DNA of 52,365 nucleotides from Planktothrix agardhii NIES-204 (GCA_003609755.1 AP017994.1:1-52365), one strand, 5' to 3'; counted from the stretch's first letter, positions 9,775 through 19,267 are shown. Notes: a model not told the origin generated them from the letters alone. Program-made: numbers and translations.

Positions 9775-9941
9775 TGGGATTTACGATTTGGGATTTACGA
9801 TTTACGATTTGGGATTTACGATTTACGATTTGGGATTGGGGATTGGGGATTGATTTGGAGATTTAATAACATACATTTTAATCCCTCAATCTAAATTCAT
9901 CAATCGTAAATCCAAAATCGTAAATCCCAAATCGTAAATCG
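9775..9941. repeat. GATTTAC heptamer arrays in inverted orientation
   Basis: Bases 9777-9852 hold GATTTACGATTT/GGGATTTACGATT units and 9903-9941 hold the reverse complement (AATCGTAAATCC). The two halves can therefore pair across the short unique centre. They resemble the short tandemly repeated repetitive (heptanucleotide) sequences known from cyanobacterial genomes. They fill the gap between the four-helix-bundle gene and drmMI. Confidence 0.85.
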
Positions 9942-10301
9942 TTAGTTTTTTTCTTTTGAGCGAAGGGTTTTTATAGAAGAAACTATCATGGCTAGGATTT
10001 CATTAGTTTCAGAAATGAGACTTTTTAACTTGTCTTCTGGTATTAAATTGGCTTCAATCAATAATTCTAACCAATAAAGTGTTTCATCTGCTTCTTCTTC
10101 AACAATTTTTAATTTATTAATAAAATCTGCTGTTGATTTAGCTCGACAAGCAGCACGGTAATTAGCTCCTACAGAAGTTGCCGAGCGTAACAATTGTTTA
10201 CCAAGAACTTGACCTGTTGTATTTGATGGTAAAGCAGTGACTAACCGAATAACTCTGACAGCTAAACTTTTCGTTCTTTCTTTAAACTTCACCTCATCCA
10301 T
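9942..10301 (-). CDS. Four-helix-bundle protein (S23 / 23S rRNA intervening-sequence family)
   Basis: This 119-residue, almost fully helical protein begins with KFKERTKSLAVRVIRLVTAL. Family hallmarks include GKQLLRSATSVGANYRAACR (residues about 33-52) and DETLYWLELLIEANLI (about 71-86). The family was first noted as ORFs in 23S rRNA intervening sequences; its molecular role is poorly known. Here it lies between drmD and drmMI in the same orientation and is bracketed on both sides by inverted heptamer repeat arrays. It looks like a passenger that entered the DISARM operon with or through those repeats. A link to DISARM function would be speculation. Confidence 0.85.
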   Translation of the reverse strand: MDEVKFKERTKSLAVRVIRLVTALPSNTTGQVLGKQLLRSATSVGANYRAACRAKSTADFINKLKIVEEEADETLYWLELLIEANLIPEDKLKSLISETNEILAMIVSSIKTLRSKEKN

Positions 10302-10317
10302 AAAAAACCTTCATATT

Positions 10318-10562
10318 TGGGATTTACGATTTACGATTTACGATTGGGGATTGGGGATTGGGGATTGGGGATTTATGGGTTATATTATTTATAATTTATG
10401 AGTGTAAATTTATTGTATATTTTTTTCTAAGTAATTATACATTTTTAACACTTAATATAAAAAATCATAAATGTAAATCTATGAACCATAAAGTGTAAAC
10501 TGTAAATTCCTAATCATAAATCAAAAATTCCCAATCGTAAATCCAAAATCGTAAATCGTAAA
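10318..10562. repeat. Heptamer arrays flanking an AT-rich spacer
   Basis: Bases 10318-10370 carry GATTTACGATT and GGGGATT units; 10513-10562 carry the inverse (AATCGTAAATCC and AATCGTAAATCGTAAATC). The space between them is AT-rich with no open frame I can support. The arrangement mirrors the arrays at 9775-9941, so the four-helix-bundle gene has a repeat pair on each side. Confidence 0.75.
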
Positions 10563-13500
10563 TCATTTAAGTTTTTGGGGAATAAAATAAGTAATCGCAA
10601 TGGGGAATAATCGAGCCTTTGGATTAGAAAATCGAGAATAAATCGCTGTGGTTTCTCGTTCAATTTCTTTGGGAATTTGTTCTAATCTTAATTTTAAACT
10701 ATTGCGATTGCGTTCCAACTGATCCTTTTCTATTGAAGTAAATAACTCTAACTGAACAAAATCCGGTTCATTTAATTCTTGTTCAATACTCCGTTGCAAT
10801 TCAGTTAAAATTGCCTTGATATCCCCTACTTCTTTGTCACATCGGTCTTGCAAGCTTTTTTCTAAGGAAGTTCTGCGGTCGCCCATTCGTTTTTCTAATT
10901 GTTTCATTAAGGGATGAGTATATTGATTCCACGCCTTAACCAACCGTTCTTTCATTTCGTCCGAAACCAAATTAGGAATTGCAGATTGAATCACGTTTTC
11001 CAATTTCATCACCTTTAACGGGTTAAATTTTCCTTGTTCTAAGGTTCCCCCGGCGGTGATTAATTCTTCATGTAACCGATGTTGGTCACTCCCTAAAATG
11101 ACTAATCGCCCGTAAGCTACAACAGCCGGATATTCTAAGATTGAATTTGGAACAACTTTAATCGTCACCCGATGTAAGTTTTTATTTCCTTCCCGTGACC
11201 AAACCTCCGCTCGGAGTAAGCGTAAACACATCTGAACTAAGCGATGGTTCAAATGAATTAAAACCAAATCGTCCCGTCCTCTCGTTAAATTAGGGTCAAA
11301 AACAATGGGGCGAATTTCTCCGGTGTGGGGATGGGCTAACCCTTGACTGCACCCTGCCCAACTGCCTTTTAAGGGGGGAAGAATAAAAGCTGAAGGATAG
11401 TCTTTATAAGGGATTAACGGGGGCTGTCCGGCTAATTCTAAACCCACTTTAACCACAGATTCAATATTACTGGGATCTAATCTTAAGCTAGTGCGGGTTT
11501 CATCTAATTGTTCTTTTAATTTCTGAATTTGTTCGCGGATTTTCCGTTCAAATTTCAATAACCGTCGCACAGGTTCACTTTCTTTTTCGGCTTTCGTGGT
11601 GTCCAGGGTTTGGCGTTTTCCTAACATCGCTTCTTCGACTTGGATAGCAATTACTAGCCCTACTTTTCCTAAATCTTCACGGATGTTATTTACTTTTAAA
11701 GCCGCCCGCATTAAAAATTCTAAATCCCCTTCTAATTCTCCAGGGGATAACCCAACAGTTGATTGTTGAGAATAACTTTTGCCGACAAAATGATAAATAC
11801 TCACTTGTTGGGCTTTTTGTCCATGACGGTCAATACGGCCGTTTCGTTGTTCCATGCGGTTCGGGTTCCAAGGAATTTCATAATGAATTAAACGAGAACA
11901 ATGATTTTGTAAATCTAAGCCTTCGGAAGCGGCATCGGTAGCCAGGAGAATGCGGACATTAGACAGTTCTGGACTGGCTTGGAAGGCGGCTTTAATTCGT
12001 TCTCGGTCTTCTGCTTTCATTCCTCCATAGAGGGTCATTAAACGGTCATTTTCCGCGAGTCCTTGGGTGGCTAAAAGTTCATATAACCATTTTTGGGTGG
12101 TGCGATATTCGGTGAAAATAATGACCCGTTCCGTAGACCATTGATTATTGGGTTTAATATAGGTTTGAATCCAATTCAGGAGTTCTTTGGCTTTAGAATC
12201 AGGAACCGGAGAAGCGGCTTCTGCCCATTGTTTTAAGCGATTGAGGATTGTTCTTTCTTCAGGGGTTAGTTCTCGAAATAAGGAAGAAGTAGTAGCGATC
12301 GCATCCTCTGTTGTGGTTTCATACAAATCATCATCCCCAAATTCTTCATCAATCAGATCTAACTGACGGCGTAAAATTCCAGGTGTCGGTTTGGAGACAG
12401 TACGAGAGGTGCGAGGTTTAGCTTTTTGTAGAGTTTGATCATGTTTTTCTAACGTTGTTAAAAATGCCATTGGCGAAGAAAATAGGCGTTTTTTCAATAG
12501 TTTTAAAACAAATTCTGTAGCTGTTAATTCGACTTGGTTCTGGGGATTTTTTCGTCGTAATTGAGTATATTGAGTTAACAAGCGATTCGCTTCGCGTTCA
12601 GCGTCGCTATAGTTAACGGAAATGGCTTCTAATTGTCGTTCCGGGAAGCGGGGTGTGCCATCCCAATCGGTAATTTCTGATTTTAACCGTCGCACCATAA
12701 CGACTTGTAATTGATTCTGGTCTGGTGCAACGCCTCGGGCAAATCGTTGAGAATCCAATAATTCTAATAAAGCAGTAAAACTTTCAGGATAACCGTTATG
12801 GGGCGTGGCGGTTAGAAAAAGTTTATGTTCAAAATGGGGTTCAATTAAACGAATTGCTGCGGTGCGTTGAGAATCAATGGCATAATTTCCCCCGCCTGAT
12901 GGGGCAATATTATGAGCTTCATCGACAATTAATAAATCAAAACGACGGGGATAAATCGATTCCCCTTCACTGGGTAGAGCTTCTCGAAATAAGCGTAAGG
13001 GTCGATCTCGTTTGAGAAAATCAATTGATGAAATTAACCGAGGAAAATGTGTCCAAGGATTAACGTGCAGTCCCCGATTTCTTCTTAAGTCTCGCATTAA
13101 GTCTCGATTGACAATCCGAAACTCTAAACCGAATTTATCCCGCATTTGTTCTTGCCATTGGATTTGCAGAGAAGATGGGCAAATGATTAAAATGCGTTGA
13201 ACTCGTTGGCGTAAAATTAATTCTTGGGCGACTAATCCCGCTTCTATGGTTTTTCCTAACCCCACATCATCGGCGACCAAAAGATTTACCCTGGGCATTT
13301 GAATCGCTCTCACAACGGGGTCAAGTTGGTAATCTTCAATATCAACGCCACTGCGAAAGGGAGATTGTACAGAACGGACATCAGCACTGGAGGAAGCTCC
13401 CCAACGCACAGCATCGAGAAAGGCATCTAATCGTTCTGGCGCATCAAACCCATCGGGATAGGGCAGTTCTTTAGATTCATAAATACAAGCCCCAGGTTCC

Positions 13501-13703
13501 AGTTCCCAGATGACTTGCAGTTCTTCTCCTAAACCATCATCTTCGACTGAAGTGAGGGTAACTAAATGGTGTTTAGAGAAGGTAAAACTTAGGGTTAAGG
13601 GGTTTTGAGGAAGGGAAGAAGATTCGACATCAATGACTGAAAATCGTCTTCCTCGCACCTCTACAAGTTGCCCTGGGTCTGGAATCGGGGTTGGGGTTGC
13701 CAT
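10563..13703 (-). CDS. drmD: DISARM SNF2-like helicase DrmD
   Basis: This is the SNF2/RapA-type ATPase specific to class 1 DISARM (1046 residues). Motifs in order are Walker A DDVGLGKTIEAGLVAQ near residue 148, the DEAH box VDEAHNIAP near 260, VIIFTEYRTTQKWLY near 528, and the arginine-finger segment NGRIDRHGQK near 624. The C-terminal third is helical, with charged coiled-coil-like stretches. Starting at ATG 13703 leaves a short N-terminal region before the helicase core, usual for the family. It is the first DISARM gene in transcription order; the HNH gene lies 242 bp upstream in the same direction. The helicase motifs are intact. Confidence 0.9.
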   Translation of the reverse strand: MATPTPIPDPGQLVEVRGRRFSVIDVESSSLPQNPLTLSFTFSKHHLVTLTSVEDDGLGEELQVIWELEPGACIYESKELPYPDGFDAPERLDAFLDAVRWGASSSADVRSVQSPFRSGVDIEDYQLDPVVRAIQMPRVNLLVADDVGLGKTIEAGLVAQELILRQRVQRILIICPSSLQIQWQEQMRDKFGLEFRIVNRDLMRDLRRNRGLHVNPWTHFPRLISSIDFLKRDRPLRLFREALPSEGESIYPRRFDLLIVDEAHNIAPSGGGNYAIDSQRTAAIRLIEPHFEHKLFLTATPHNGYPESFTALLELLDSQRFARGVAPDQNQLQVVMVRRLKSEITDWDGTPRFPERQLEAISVNYSDAEREANRLLTQYTQLRRKNPQNQVELTATEFVLKLLKKRLFSSPMAFLTTLEKHDQTLQKAKPRTSRTVSKPTPGILRRQLDLIDEEFGDDDLYETTTEDAIATTSSLFRELTPEERTILNRLKQWAEAASPVPDSKAKELLNWIQTYIKPNNQWSTERVIIFTEYRTTQKWLYELLATQGLAENDRLMTLYGGMKAEDRERIKAAFQASPELSNVRILLATDAASEGLDLQNHCSRLIHYEIPWNPNRMEQRNGRIDRHGQKAQQVSIYHFVGKSYSQQSTVGLSPGELEGDLEFLMRAALKVNNIREDLGKVGLVIAIQVEEAMLGKRQTLDTTKAEKESEPVRRLLKFERKIREQIQKLKEQLDETRTSLRLDPSNIESVVKVGLELAGQPPLIPYKDYPSAFILPPLKGSWAGCSQGLAHPHTGEIRPIVFDPNLTRGRDDLVLIHLNHRLVQMCLRLLRAEVWSREGNKNLHRVTIKVVPNSILEYPAVVAYGRLVILGSDQHRLHEELITAGGTLEQGKFNPLKVMKLENVIQSAIPNLVSDEMKERLVKAWNQYTHPLMKQLEKRMGDRRTSLEKSLQDRCDKEVGDIKAILTELQRSIEQELNEPDFVQLELFTSIEKDQLERNRNSLKLRLEQIPKEIERETTAIYSRFSNPKARLFPIAITYFIPQKLK

Positions 13704-13945
13704 AAACGGTAGGAAAATGAGGAGCGAAAAGAAAGCCCTTAAATCTACTATAGATCCTTTGGAGTTATTACGTTAAGGAGTAGATTAATTAATCCATTTG
13801 CGATCTGGAACAACAGAATCGGCAACCCGATCTCTTTGACTCGGAGCCGGAAATATAATAGTTGAGGTTTCTCTTGTTCTGGTACTTACACCTAGGTTTT
13901 AATTAAACATTGCCTTGATTTTTGTTCTCCACAGGCGGTTTTTCC
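13704..13945. other. Short intergenic gap with a possible gene remnant
   Basis: This 242-bp gap precedes drmD and should contain its promoter, which I cannot pin down. On the minus strand, about 13785-13890 reads as a start-less open stretch containing PAPSQRDRVADSVVPD, ending in TAA near 13787. It looks like the tail of a lost gene, but I cannot name the family. Confidence 0.3.
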
Positions 13946-14245
13946 TTAGAGTTTTAAATCAAGGAATAACTGCCCAGGTGAGATATTTCCTCGACTTCGA
14001 CAATGGTAAGCTAGGTGGCAACTACTACACAATGCCACTAAATTTTCTAAACGATTATCCCCAGGGTCACAATTCCAATGATGGACTTGCAACATATAAG
14101 CTCGACGTTTTAGGGTATGAGGTAAAGCTTCTCCAGGTTTTAGACACAAACGACCACATCGTTGACATTGCCAATTCGCCGCTTCCTTAACCGCCAAAGC
14201 TAGTTCTTTCCAATTATCAGGATAACGATTTAAACTCATGGACAA
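13946..14245 (-). CDS. HNH endonuclease domain protein
   Basis: This small 99-residue protein has the HNH nuclease signature: a zinc pair CQRCGRLC (residues about 27-34), the catalytic LQVHHWNCDPGDNRLENLVA (about 52-71) and a second zinc pair CSSCHLAYH. Such minimal HNH proteins cut or nick DNA with a divalent metal. It lies upstream of drmD in the same orientation and could be co-transcribed, or could be an independent homing-type gene. The ATG at 14245 gives a compact protein with no N-terminal extension. Fusion or pairing with DISARM is not established. Confidence 0.85.
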   Translation of the reverse strand: MSMSLNRYPDNWKELALAVKEAANWQCQRCGRLCLKPGEALPHTLKRRAYMLQVHHWNCDPGDNRLENLVALCSSCHLAYHCRSRGNISPGQLFLDLKL

Positions 14246-14337
14246 ATTTATTAATTTTTATTAACCCTCTGATATTTATTGATGTTTCCCCTCAAGCACT
14301 TCTTACAGTCTAGTTTTTTATTGACCCGTTGAGGTAA

Positions 14338-14413
14338 TGAATAACATAACGGATAACATAACAAATAACATAACAAATAACAGATAACATAACGAATAAC
14401 ATAACGAATAACA
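14338..14413. repeat. 12-bp direct repeats (iteron-like), candidate oriV
   Basis: About six copies of a 12-bp unit of the form GAATAACATAAC/GGATAACATAAC/AAATAACATAAC lie head to tail, one of them shortened. They are AT-rich and stand about 490 bp upstream of the CyRepA1-like initiator, the classical arrangement for iterons bound by a plasmid replication protein. Binding is inferred only. Confidence 0.6.
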
Positions 14414-14556
14414 GGAATAGCAAATGAATCAATATGTCTGGACTAATTGTTAAAGGGAAACATTCATAAAAACCCCCTAACTTGGGGGCTAGGGGATTTC
14501 TGGCGGATCGCTAAATCAGTTTTGTTTGTTGCTTCAATTTGCAATCCCATTACTGA

Positions 14557-14697
14557 GGATTCTTAGCTAATTATCTGAATTGCACACCGAAACCTCAAGA
14601 AACACCTCAAGAAATTCCTGAAAAAAACTATCCAGATTATTCACTTCAATATGGAATTAGGGAATTGGGCTATCTCAACGGCCGTCCAAATTGTTGA
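14557..14697 (+). pseudogene. Decayed copy of the 3' end of the gene at 35627
   Basis: A 46-codon open stretch without a start codon ends in QYGIRELGYLNGRPNC and TGA. It resembles the end of the protein at 35627-36097 (IQYGVRESGDCGRYFNGSPNC), and the DNA around the stop is nearly identical (CCAAATTGTTGAGG). It is therefore a remnant of a duplicated segment. The next gene in each location also carries the same 18-base leader. Confidence 0.6.
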
Positions 14698-14883
14698 GGT
14701 ACTGATAGATAGCCATACCCTGAATCACGGGTACTGGAATCTGATTTGAAATGGGTTAGGTCGGCATCGGAGGACTAAATACATGATTGAGGCTGTTAAT
14801 GGGGGGAATCCTAAGAACTGTCACATATTCATCAGAACTGTTACACGGATTTATATAGATTGCAATAATCAGCACCTCTCAAC

Positions 14884-14901
14884 GATTCAAGGGGGTGCGG
14901 C
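14884..14901 (+). promoter_or_regulatory. Shared 18-base translation leader, copy 1
   Basis: GATTCAAGGGGGTGCGGC stands immediately before the ATG at 14902. The identical 18 bases stand immediately before the GTG at 36684. The AAGGGGGT core can act as a Shine-Dalgarno sequence and fixes the start of the replication gene. Confidence 0.6.
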
Positions 14902-17900
14902 ATGATTACCACCGACACCACATTAAAAGGAAAGGCGATGCCGCAAGGCGGCGGCTACGCCATCGCCTCAAGCAAGCGTAACCCATGCCCAATCTGTGAA
15001 AAAACGCACGGTTGCAAGATTTCAGATAATTTAATAATGTGCCTACGGGGTGATAGCAATTGGAGCATACCCGGATGGAAATATCTCAAACCTCTCAGGG
15101 GAGGTATGGGGGGATTATTCGGGGATTATTCGGGGGAGCGTCAAGAATACAGACCGGAACAGCAACCCAAAGCCGCCAAACCTTCAAACATTACCCCGTT
15201 GACAGATGAGCAATTAGACAGAGAAGCCAGAAAAATCCTGAAACAGTTGGGATTGAGTGCCAAACATCGGGAACAGTTGCACGGTCGCGGCTTAACTGAT
15301 GAACAAATTGATCAGCGTGGGTTTAAGTCGGTTGACCGCTATCAAGAATTTAATCTGATCTCGATTAGTCCTAACTTCCCTGGGATGGGAGACAAGGGAA
15401 CTCTAGCCAATAGCGGATCAGGAATTCTGATTCCTATTCGGAATATCAAAGGATTAATCATTGGGTTTCAGCTTGCCAGAGATGATCGGGAGCCAAAATA
15501 TCAATGGCTTTGGGGAAGTAGCGATCGCCGTGCATCTGGCGAGTTGCCTTTGCAGATTCTAAAATTAAATAGTTCCCCTGATTTAAACATTATAGAGGGA
15601 ACACAAAAACCCTTACCCGCAGCGCATTTACACAATATTAATGTGTTGGGTGCTGGCGGTGTGAATTGGCATGGCTCCAAGAAGGAATTTAAAGCTATTG
15701 TTGATTCCAAAAACTTTGATTTATACATCTTAAATCCTGACACCGGATGCCAAGCTAATCATCATGTGATGGGTGCTTATCGAGCTTTATATCTATTCCT
15801 TAAAAAGCTCAGAGTTACCCTTTATATAAGAGATTGGGGACAAGGTGATAGACCAAAATCAGATAAAGTTGATATTGATGAGATTACCACAGAAACCTTT
15901 AACAATGCTCGGATTATCTCTTATATAGAATGGGATAATCAGGTTATTGATCAGGGAGAATTGAGTGAGGAACAATGGTTTAATCGCTTTAAATTACCTG
16001 AATTACAAAACGATTTAGCACGGATTGTTAAACGTTTTTACAGTCGGGTAAACCAGAAAAATAAACCTGTTAAACCCGAACAAAACCCCGAACCAAAACC
16101 CGTAATAATCCCTGAACAAAAAACCGAATCTAGCGCCATCGCACTTTGGAAACCTCAACGCCCAATCTCACTGCCTTACATCCCCGGACAATTACCAAGT
16201 TTACCTGAGTGGTCAATGTTGGGGTGTCCTAAAATCATTTTTAATGAAGGGGACAGATTAGCACTTTATAACGAAGCCTATGAGAAGGGTTATAAACATC
16301 TACTGGACACAACACCGACGGGTCATTTTAAATCCCATGATGCGGGGAATATTAACCTCGAAACCTTTGGGATTGACCCCAATGATAAGGATAATAAAAC
16401 TCGGATTTTTTACTTGTCTCCTGAGCATCGGAATCCGACAACAGCAACTGTTGAAACTAATTATGTAGATTTAGAAGCTCGACACCCTGGACTGAATTAT
16501 GACACTGACCGCAAAACTGCACTAGGTAAACCCCATCTAGTTCGGGCTAAAAATCAAACCCCTGATATTCCTTCTAATTGTCCTGAAAACCAAACTTTTC
16601 TAACAGTTGCTGAGTTAGGATTAAGTGTTTTTGGTGGCAAGGATTCACCGATTTGTCAATCATGCCCTTTACTTAATCAAGGATGCTTATTTCTTGAAAA
16701 CAGACGGCACACCTTAACCAATGAAAGGTTAATTCGTGCCGATATTAATTCCATCCATCCATCAAGTAATGACATCTTGATTCTTGATGATCTAAATATT
16801 GTCAACACCCATCAAACTATCATCAGCAATGATGAAATTTTAAAAACGGTGGGGAGCTTGCAACTGCGAGATGATGAAAGAATTTTCAAAGTATTAAGAC
16901 CGATTCTAGTCGCTGTTTGGAAGGGTTTACAGTCAATCACAACTGATAACCATAAATATGGAATTAATCACCATGAAGTGATGGAATTAATGCCTACTGA
17001 TGACGAAATAAATCAATTAATTTGGGAGCACTATTCTGATGATTGGTTAGCTTGTGACAATGTTTGGGGGACACCAATCTATCATTATGAAATGATTAAT
17101 GGTGTTCCGACTGCCACTAAAATTATCGGTGAAAATTTTATCGCTCCTTCATTAAACGATCTAAAAAATGAATGCTATAAAATCCTTGAGAATTACGCTA
17201 AATTTATCAACGGATTGCAGACCCCTGAAGAAAAACAGCAAGCAATTAAAGACAATGTAATTCCGCCTTGGCTACCTGCTTTAATTGATTGTTTAATTGG
17301 AAATAAACGGATTAATTTAAGGATTGATAACGGTAAATTAATCATCACTAAATTATCAAAACGTCATCGGAATATTATTAAGAATGCTGGGTTTAGTGTG
17401 GCTTTGGATGCGACAAAATCTAAACCAGATTACGCTCTAAGTTTAGGGATTAATCCCAAGGAAATCTTAGAGGTATCAGAGGTTAAACAATCGACTCCTA
17501 ACCTAACTATTCACATTATTAAAGGAATGGGTCGGGGGGGGAAACAACGTAGGGACGGAAAACAGGATAAATACACGATTGCTGTTAATGCGATCGCACA
17601 ACGCCACCAAGGGCAAAACATCGGGGTAATTGACCATAAAAGCGCGATAGATAGCTACCAGGGGTTAGAACTCAAATTGGGTTATTGGTACAGAGACACG
17701 CGGGGATCTAATCAATTCCTAGATACTCAAGCCATGATTAGCATTGGTCGCCCGTGCCCAAACTTAGGACAAGTCGCCGCAGAATACCAAACTTTAACGG
17801 GTTATTCTCCTACACCGGATAAACGCACGGGACGTTACGGGGGATGGGTTAACCGCAAAATTCAATCAGAACTAATACAGGACGTGGGACGGCTCCGAGC

Positions 17901-18522
17901 GCATCTACGACCGACTGAGGAACTGCACAGCTATTTAGTCGCTGACTTCGATGATGACACCATAAGCGCCCTTAGACTCGCCTACCCAACTGCAACAGTA
18001 ATCATCGAGGATATTTACGATATAGCACCCGGCGCGGCTTCTAAAGGTGTCCAAACCGAGCGGGGGATTATTGAGGCTTTATGGTCATCGGTTAAGTCGG
18101 GAGCGGACGCAATCATTAACGACATCGCTGAACAATTAGGAATCACTAAGGGGGGGGTAAGTAAAAACCTCAAAGACCGATTAGGAATAGGTTTCAGGGA
18201 GGTAAAAAAAAGTTTACTTTTGTTATATAGGGCTATTAATAACAAAAGTAAACTTTCTGAACTCGATTCTGATGCGCTCTACATCGCGTTGGAATACCTA
18301 CCTAATGTCGTCCGAGACTTTGAAAATGGTCAAATCACGCCTGCCGATGTAGTGGTTGAGGTTGTAAATACCGCTAAAGCCTACGGACATCGGCAATTTA
18401 GTCAAATTTTAGCCGTAACGCCTATCCCAATACTTTGTAAGTTATGGGGCGCTGTTCTAACTTTCTTACCGTTGAAGATCAGACAGGAGTTGATTGGTTT
18501 ACCCGATAAGTTGATTTTTTAA
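14902..18522 (+). CDS. CyRepA1-like plasmid replication protein
   Basis: This 1206-residue protein resembles the CyRepA1 family of cyanobacterial plasmid initiators. The N-terminus has a zinc-finger primase-like cluster (CPICEKTHGCKI and a further Cys, residues about 29-48). A DUF3854/TOPRIM-like region lies at about 225-310 (NIIEGTQKPLPAAHLHNINV). A helicase-like region follows, with a degenerate P-loop TPTGHFKSHD near 468 and an acidic strand DILILDDLNIV near 627. The C-terminus has a helix-turn-helix (DIAEQLGITKGGVSKNLKDR, about 1075-1094). The P-loop is unusual: HFKS replaces the expected GKS/T. It lies downstream of iteron-like repeats and upstream of a recombinase. The family assignment is from memory of domain order. 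Confidence 0.75.
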   Translation: MITTDTTLKGKAMPQGGGYAIASSKRNPCPICEKTHGCKISDNLIMCLRGDSNWSIPGWKYLKPLRGGMGGLFGDYSGERQEYRPEQQPKAAKPSNITPLTDEQLDREARKILKQLGLSAKHREQLHGRGLTDEQIDQRGFKSVDRYQEFNLISISPNFPGMGDKGTLANSGSGILIPIRNIKGLIIGFQLARDDREPKYQWLWGSSDRRASGELPLQILKLNSSPDLNIIEGTQKPLPAAHLHNINVLGAGGVNWHGSKKEFKAIVDSKNFDLYILNPDTGCQANHHVMGAYRALYLFLKKLRVTLYIRDWGQGDRPKSDKVDIDEITTETFNNARIISYIEWDNQVIDQGELSEEQWFNRFKLPELQNDLARIVKRFYSRVNQKNKPVKPEQNPEPKPVIIPEQKTESSAIALWKPQRPISLPYIPGQLPSLPEWSMLGCPKIIFNEGDRLALYNEAYEKGYKHLLDTTPTGHFKSHDAGNINLETFGIDPNDKDNKTRIFYLSPEHRNPTTATVETNYVDLEARHPGLNYDTDRKTALGKPHLVRAKNQTPDIPSNCPENQTFLTVAELGLSVFGGKDSPICQSCPLLNQGCLFLENRRHTLTNERLIRADINSIHPSSNDILILDDLNIVNTHQTIISNDEILKTVGSLQLRDDERIFKVLRPILVAVWKGLQSITTDNHKYGINHHEVMELMPTDDEINQLIWEHYSDDWLACDNVWGTPIYHYEMINGVPTATKIIGENFIAPSLNDLKNECYKILENYAKFINGLQTPEEKQQAIKDNVIPPWLPALIDCLIGNKRINLRIDNGKLIITKLSKRHRNIIKNAGFSVALDATKSKPDYALSLGINPKEILEVSEVKQSTPNLTIHIIKGMGRGGKQRRDGKQDKYTIAVNAIAQRHQGQNIGVIDHKSAIDSYQGLELKLGYWYRDTRGSNQFLDTQAMISIGRPCPNLGQVAAEYQTLTGYSPTPDKRTGRYGGWVNRKIQSELIQDVGRLRAHLRPTEELHSYLVADFDDDTISALRLAYPTATVIIEDIYDIAPGAASKGVQTERGIIEALWSSVKSGADAIINDIAEQLGITKGGVSKNLKDRLGIGFREVKKSLLLLYRAINNKSKLSELDSDALYIALEYLPNVVRDFENGQITPADVVVEVVNTAKAYGHRQFSQILAVTPIPILCKLWGAVLTFLPLKIRQELIGLPDKLIF

Positions 18523-18571
18523 TCCCACTTGCAAAGGCACTACCCACGCCCTAACAATCCTCTTAACGGGT

Positions 18572-19267
18572 ATGGGTGCTTATGTGAAAGTAAACAGGCA
18601 CGGCAAGGCTAAAATTTTAACCCATGATGAAATTCAAACCCTATTTAATGATGGACTCAACAACCTCAGAGATAGGGTAATTTTTGCTGTCTGTTTGTTT
18701 ACGGCGGCAAGGATTAATGAAGCTTGCACCCTTCACACCTTGGATGTTTACGACAGGAGAGGCAACGTTAGAGTTGAGTTAACCTTTCGGAAGTCCAACA
18801 CCAAGGGAAAACTAGCGACCCGAACCATCCCAGTGATTGATGAGTTGAGGGGGTATTTAGAAAAGTACAGACCAGAAGCGGGTAGAAAATGGTTGTTTCC
18901 CGGTGGTGTGTTCCGAGACAACCAAGCCACTCATTTGAACCCTCGTTCTGCCAGTCGGGTTCTTAAAAAAGCTTTTGACCGGGTTGAGATTGACGGAGCA
19001 TCAACTCATTCAATGCGTCGTACTGCTTTAACCTTGATGAGTAATGCTGGTATCCCACTCCGAACCATTCAGGAAGTCTCAGGGCATCGCAACCTTGAGC
19101 AACTACAGCAATATTTAGAGGTTCAACCCGAACAGGTTAGAGGGGCTGTTTCCATCCTTTCTATGCTTTCCCCTATTGACGATACCCCTGTGAATATAAA
19201 TCTATTTGTTCACAACCCTAACCTAGAATCCTTACCATCAAGCAACACTAGCCAAGAGATTGATTAA
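18572..19267 (+). CDS. Tyrosine recombinase / integrase (XerC/D-like)
   Basis: This 231-residue catalytic-domain-only phage-integrase-family recombinase shows AARINEACTL (catalytic Arg), the basic beta-hairpin RKSNTKGKLATRTIPV (catalytic Lys), HSMRRTALTL (His/Arg pair), SGHRNLEQLQQYLEV (second His and nucleophilic Tyr). It lacks an N-terminal core-binding domain, as is common for short plasmid-borne integrases. It starts 50 bp after the replication gene and is probably co-transcribed with it. A plausible role is resolving plasmid multimers; integration is also possible. No attachment site is evident nearby. Confidence 0.85.
   Translation: MGAYVKVNRHGKAKILTHDEIQTLFNDGLNNLRDRVIFAVCLFTAARINEACTLHTLDVYDRRGNVRVELTFRKSNTKGKLATRTIPVIDELRGYLEKYRPEAGRKWLFPGGVFRDNQATHLNPRSASRVLKKAFDRVEIDGASTHSMRRTALTLMSNAGIPLRTIQEVSGHRNLEQLQQYLEVQPEQVRGAVSILSMLSPIDDTPVNINLFVHNPNLESLPSSNTSQEID

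Larger units (their letters stand above)
14246..14901. other. 656-bp non-coding region upstream of the replication gene
   Basis: This region holds, in order, the 12-bp direct repeats at 14338-14413, a C-rich/G-rich hairpin (CCCCCTAACTTGGGGG, about 14474-14489), a decayed gene fragment at 14557-14697, and an 18-base leader directly before the replication gene. Its position and repeats make it the best single candidate for the vegetative origin of replication. Confidence 0.5.

Noticed and set aside
9775-10562. Heptamer arrays as a CRISPR array
   Set aside because: The units are 7 bp without spacers of constant length, in inverted blocks, and no cas gene is present in the window.
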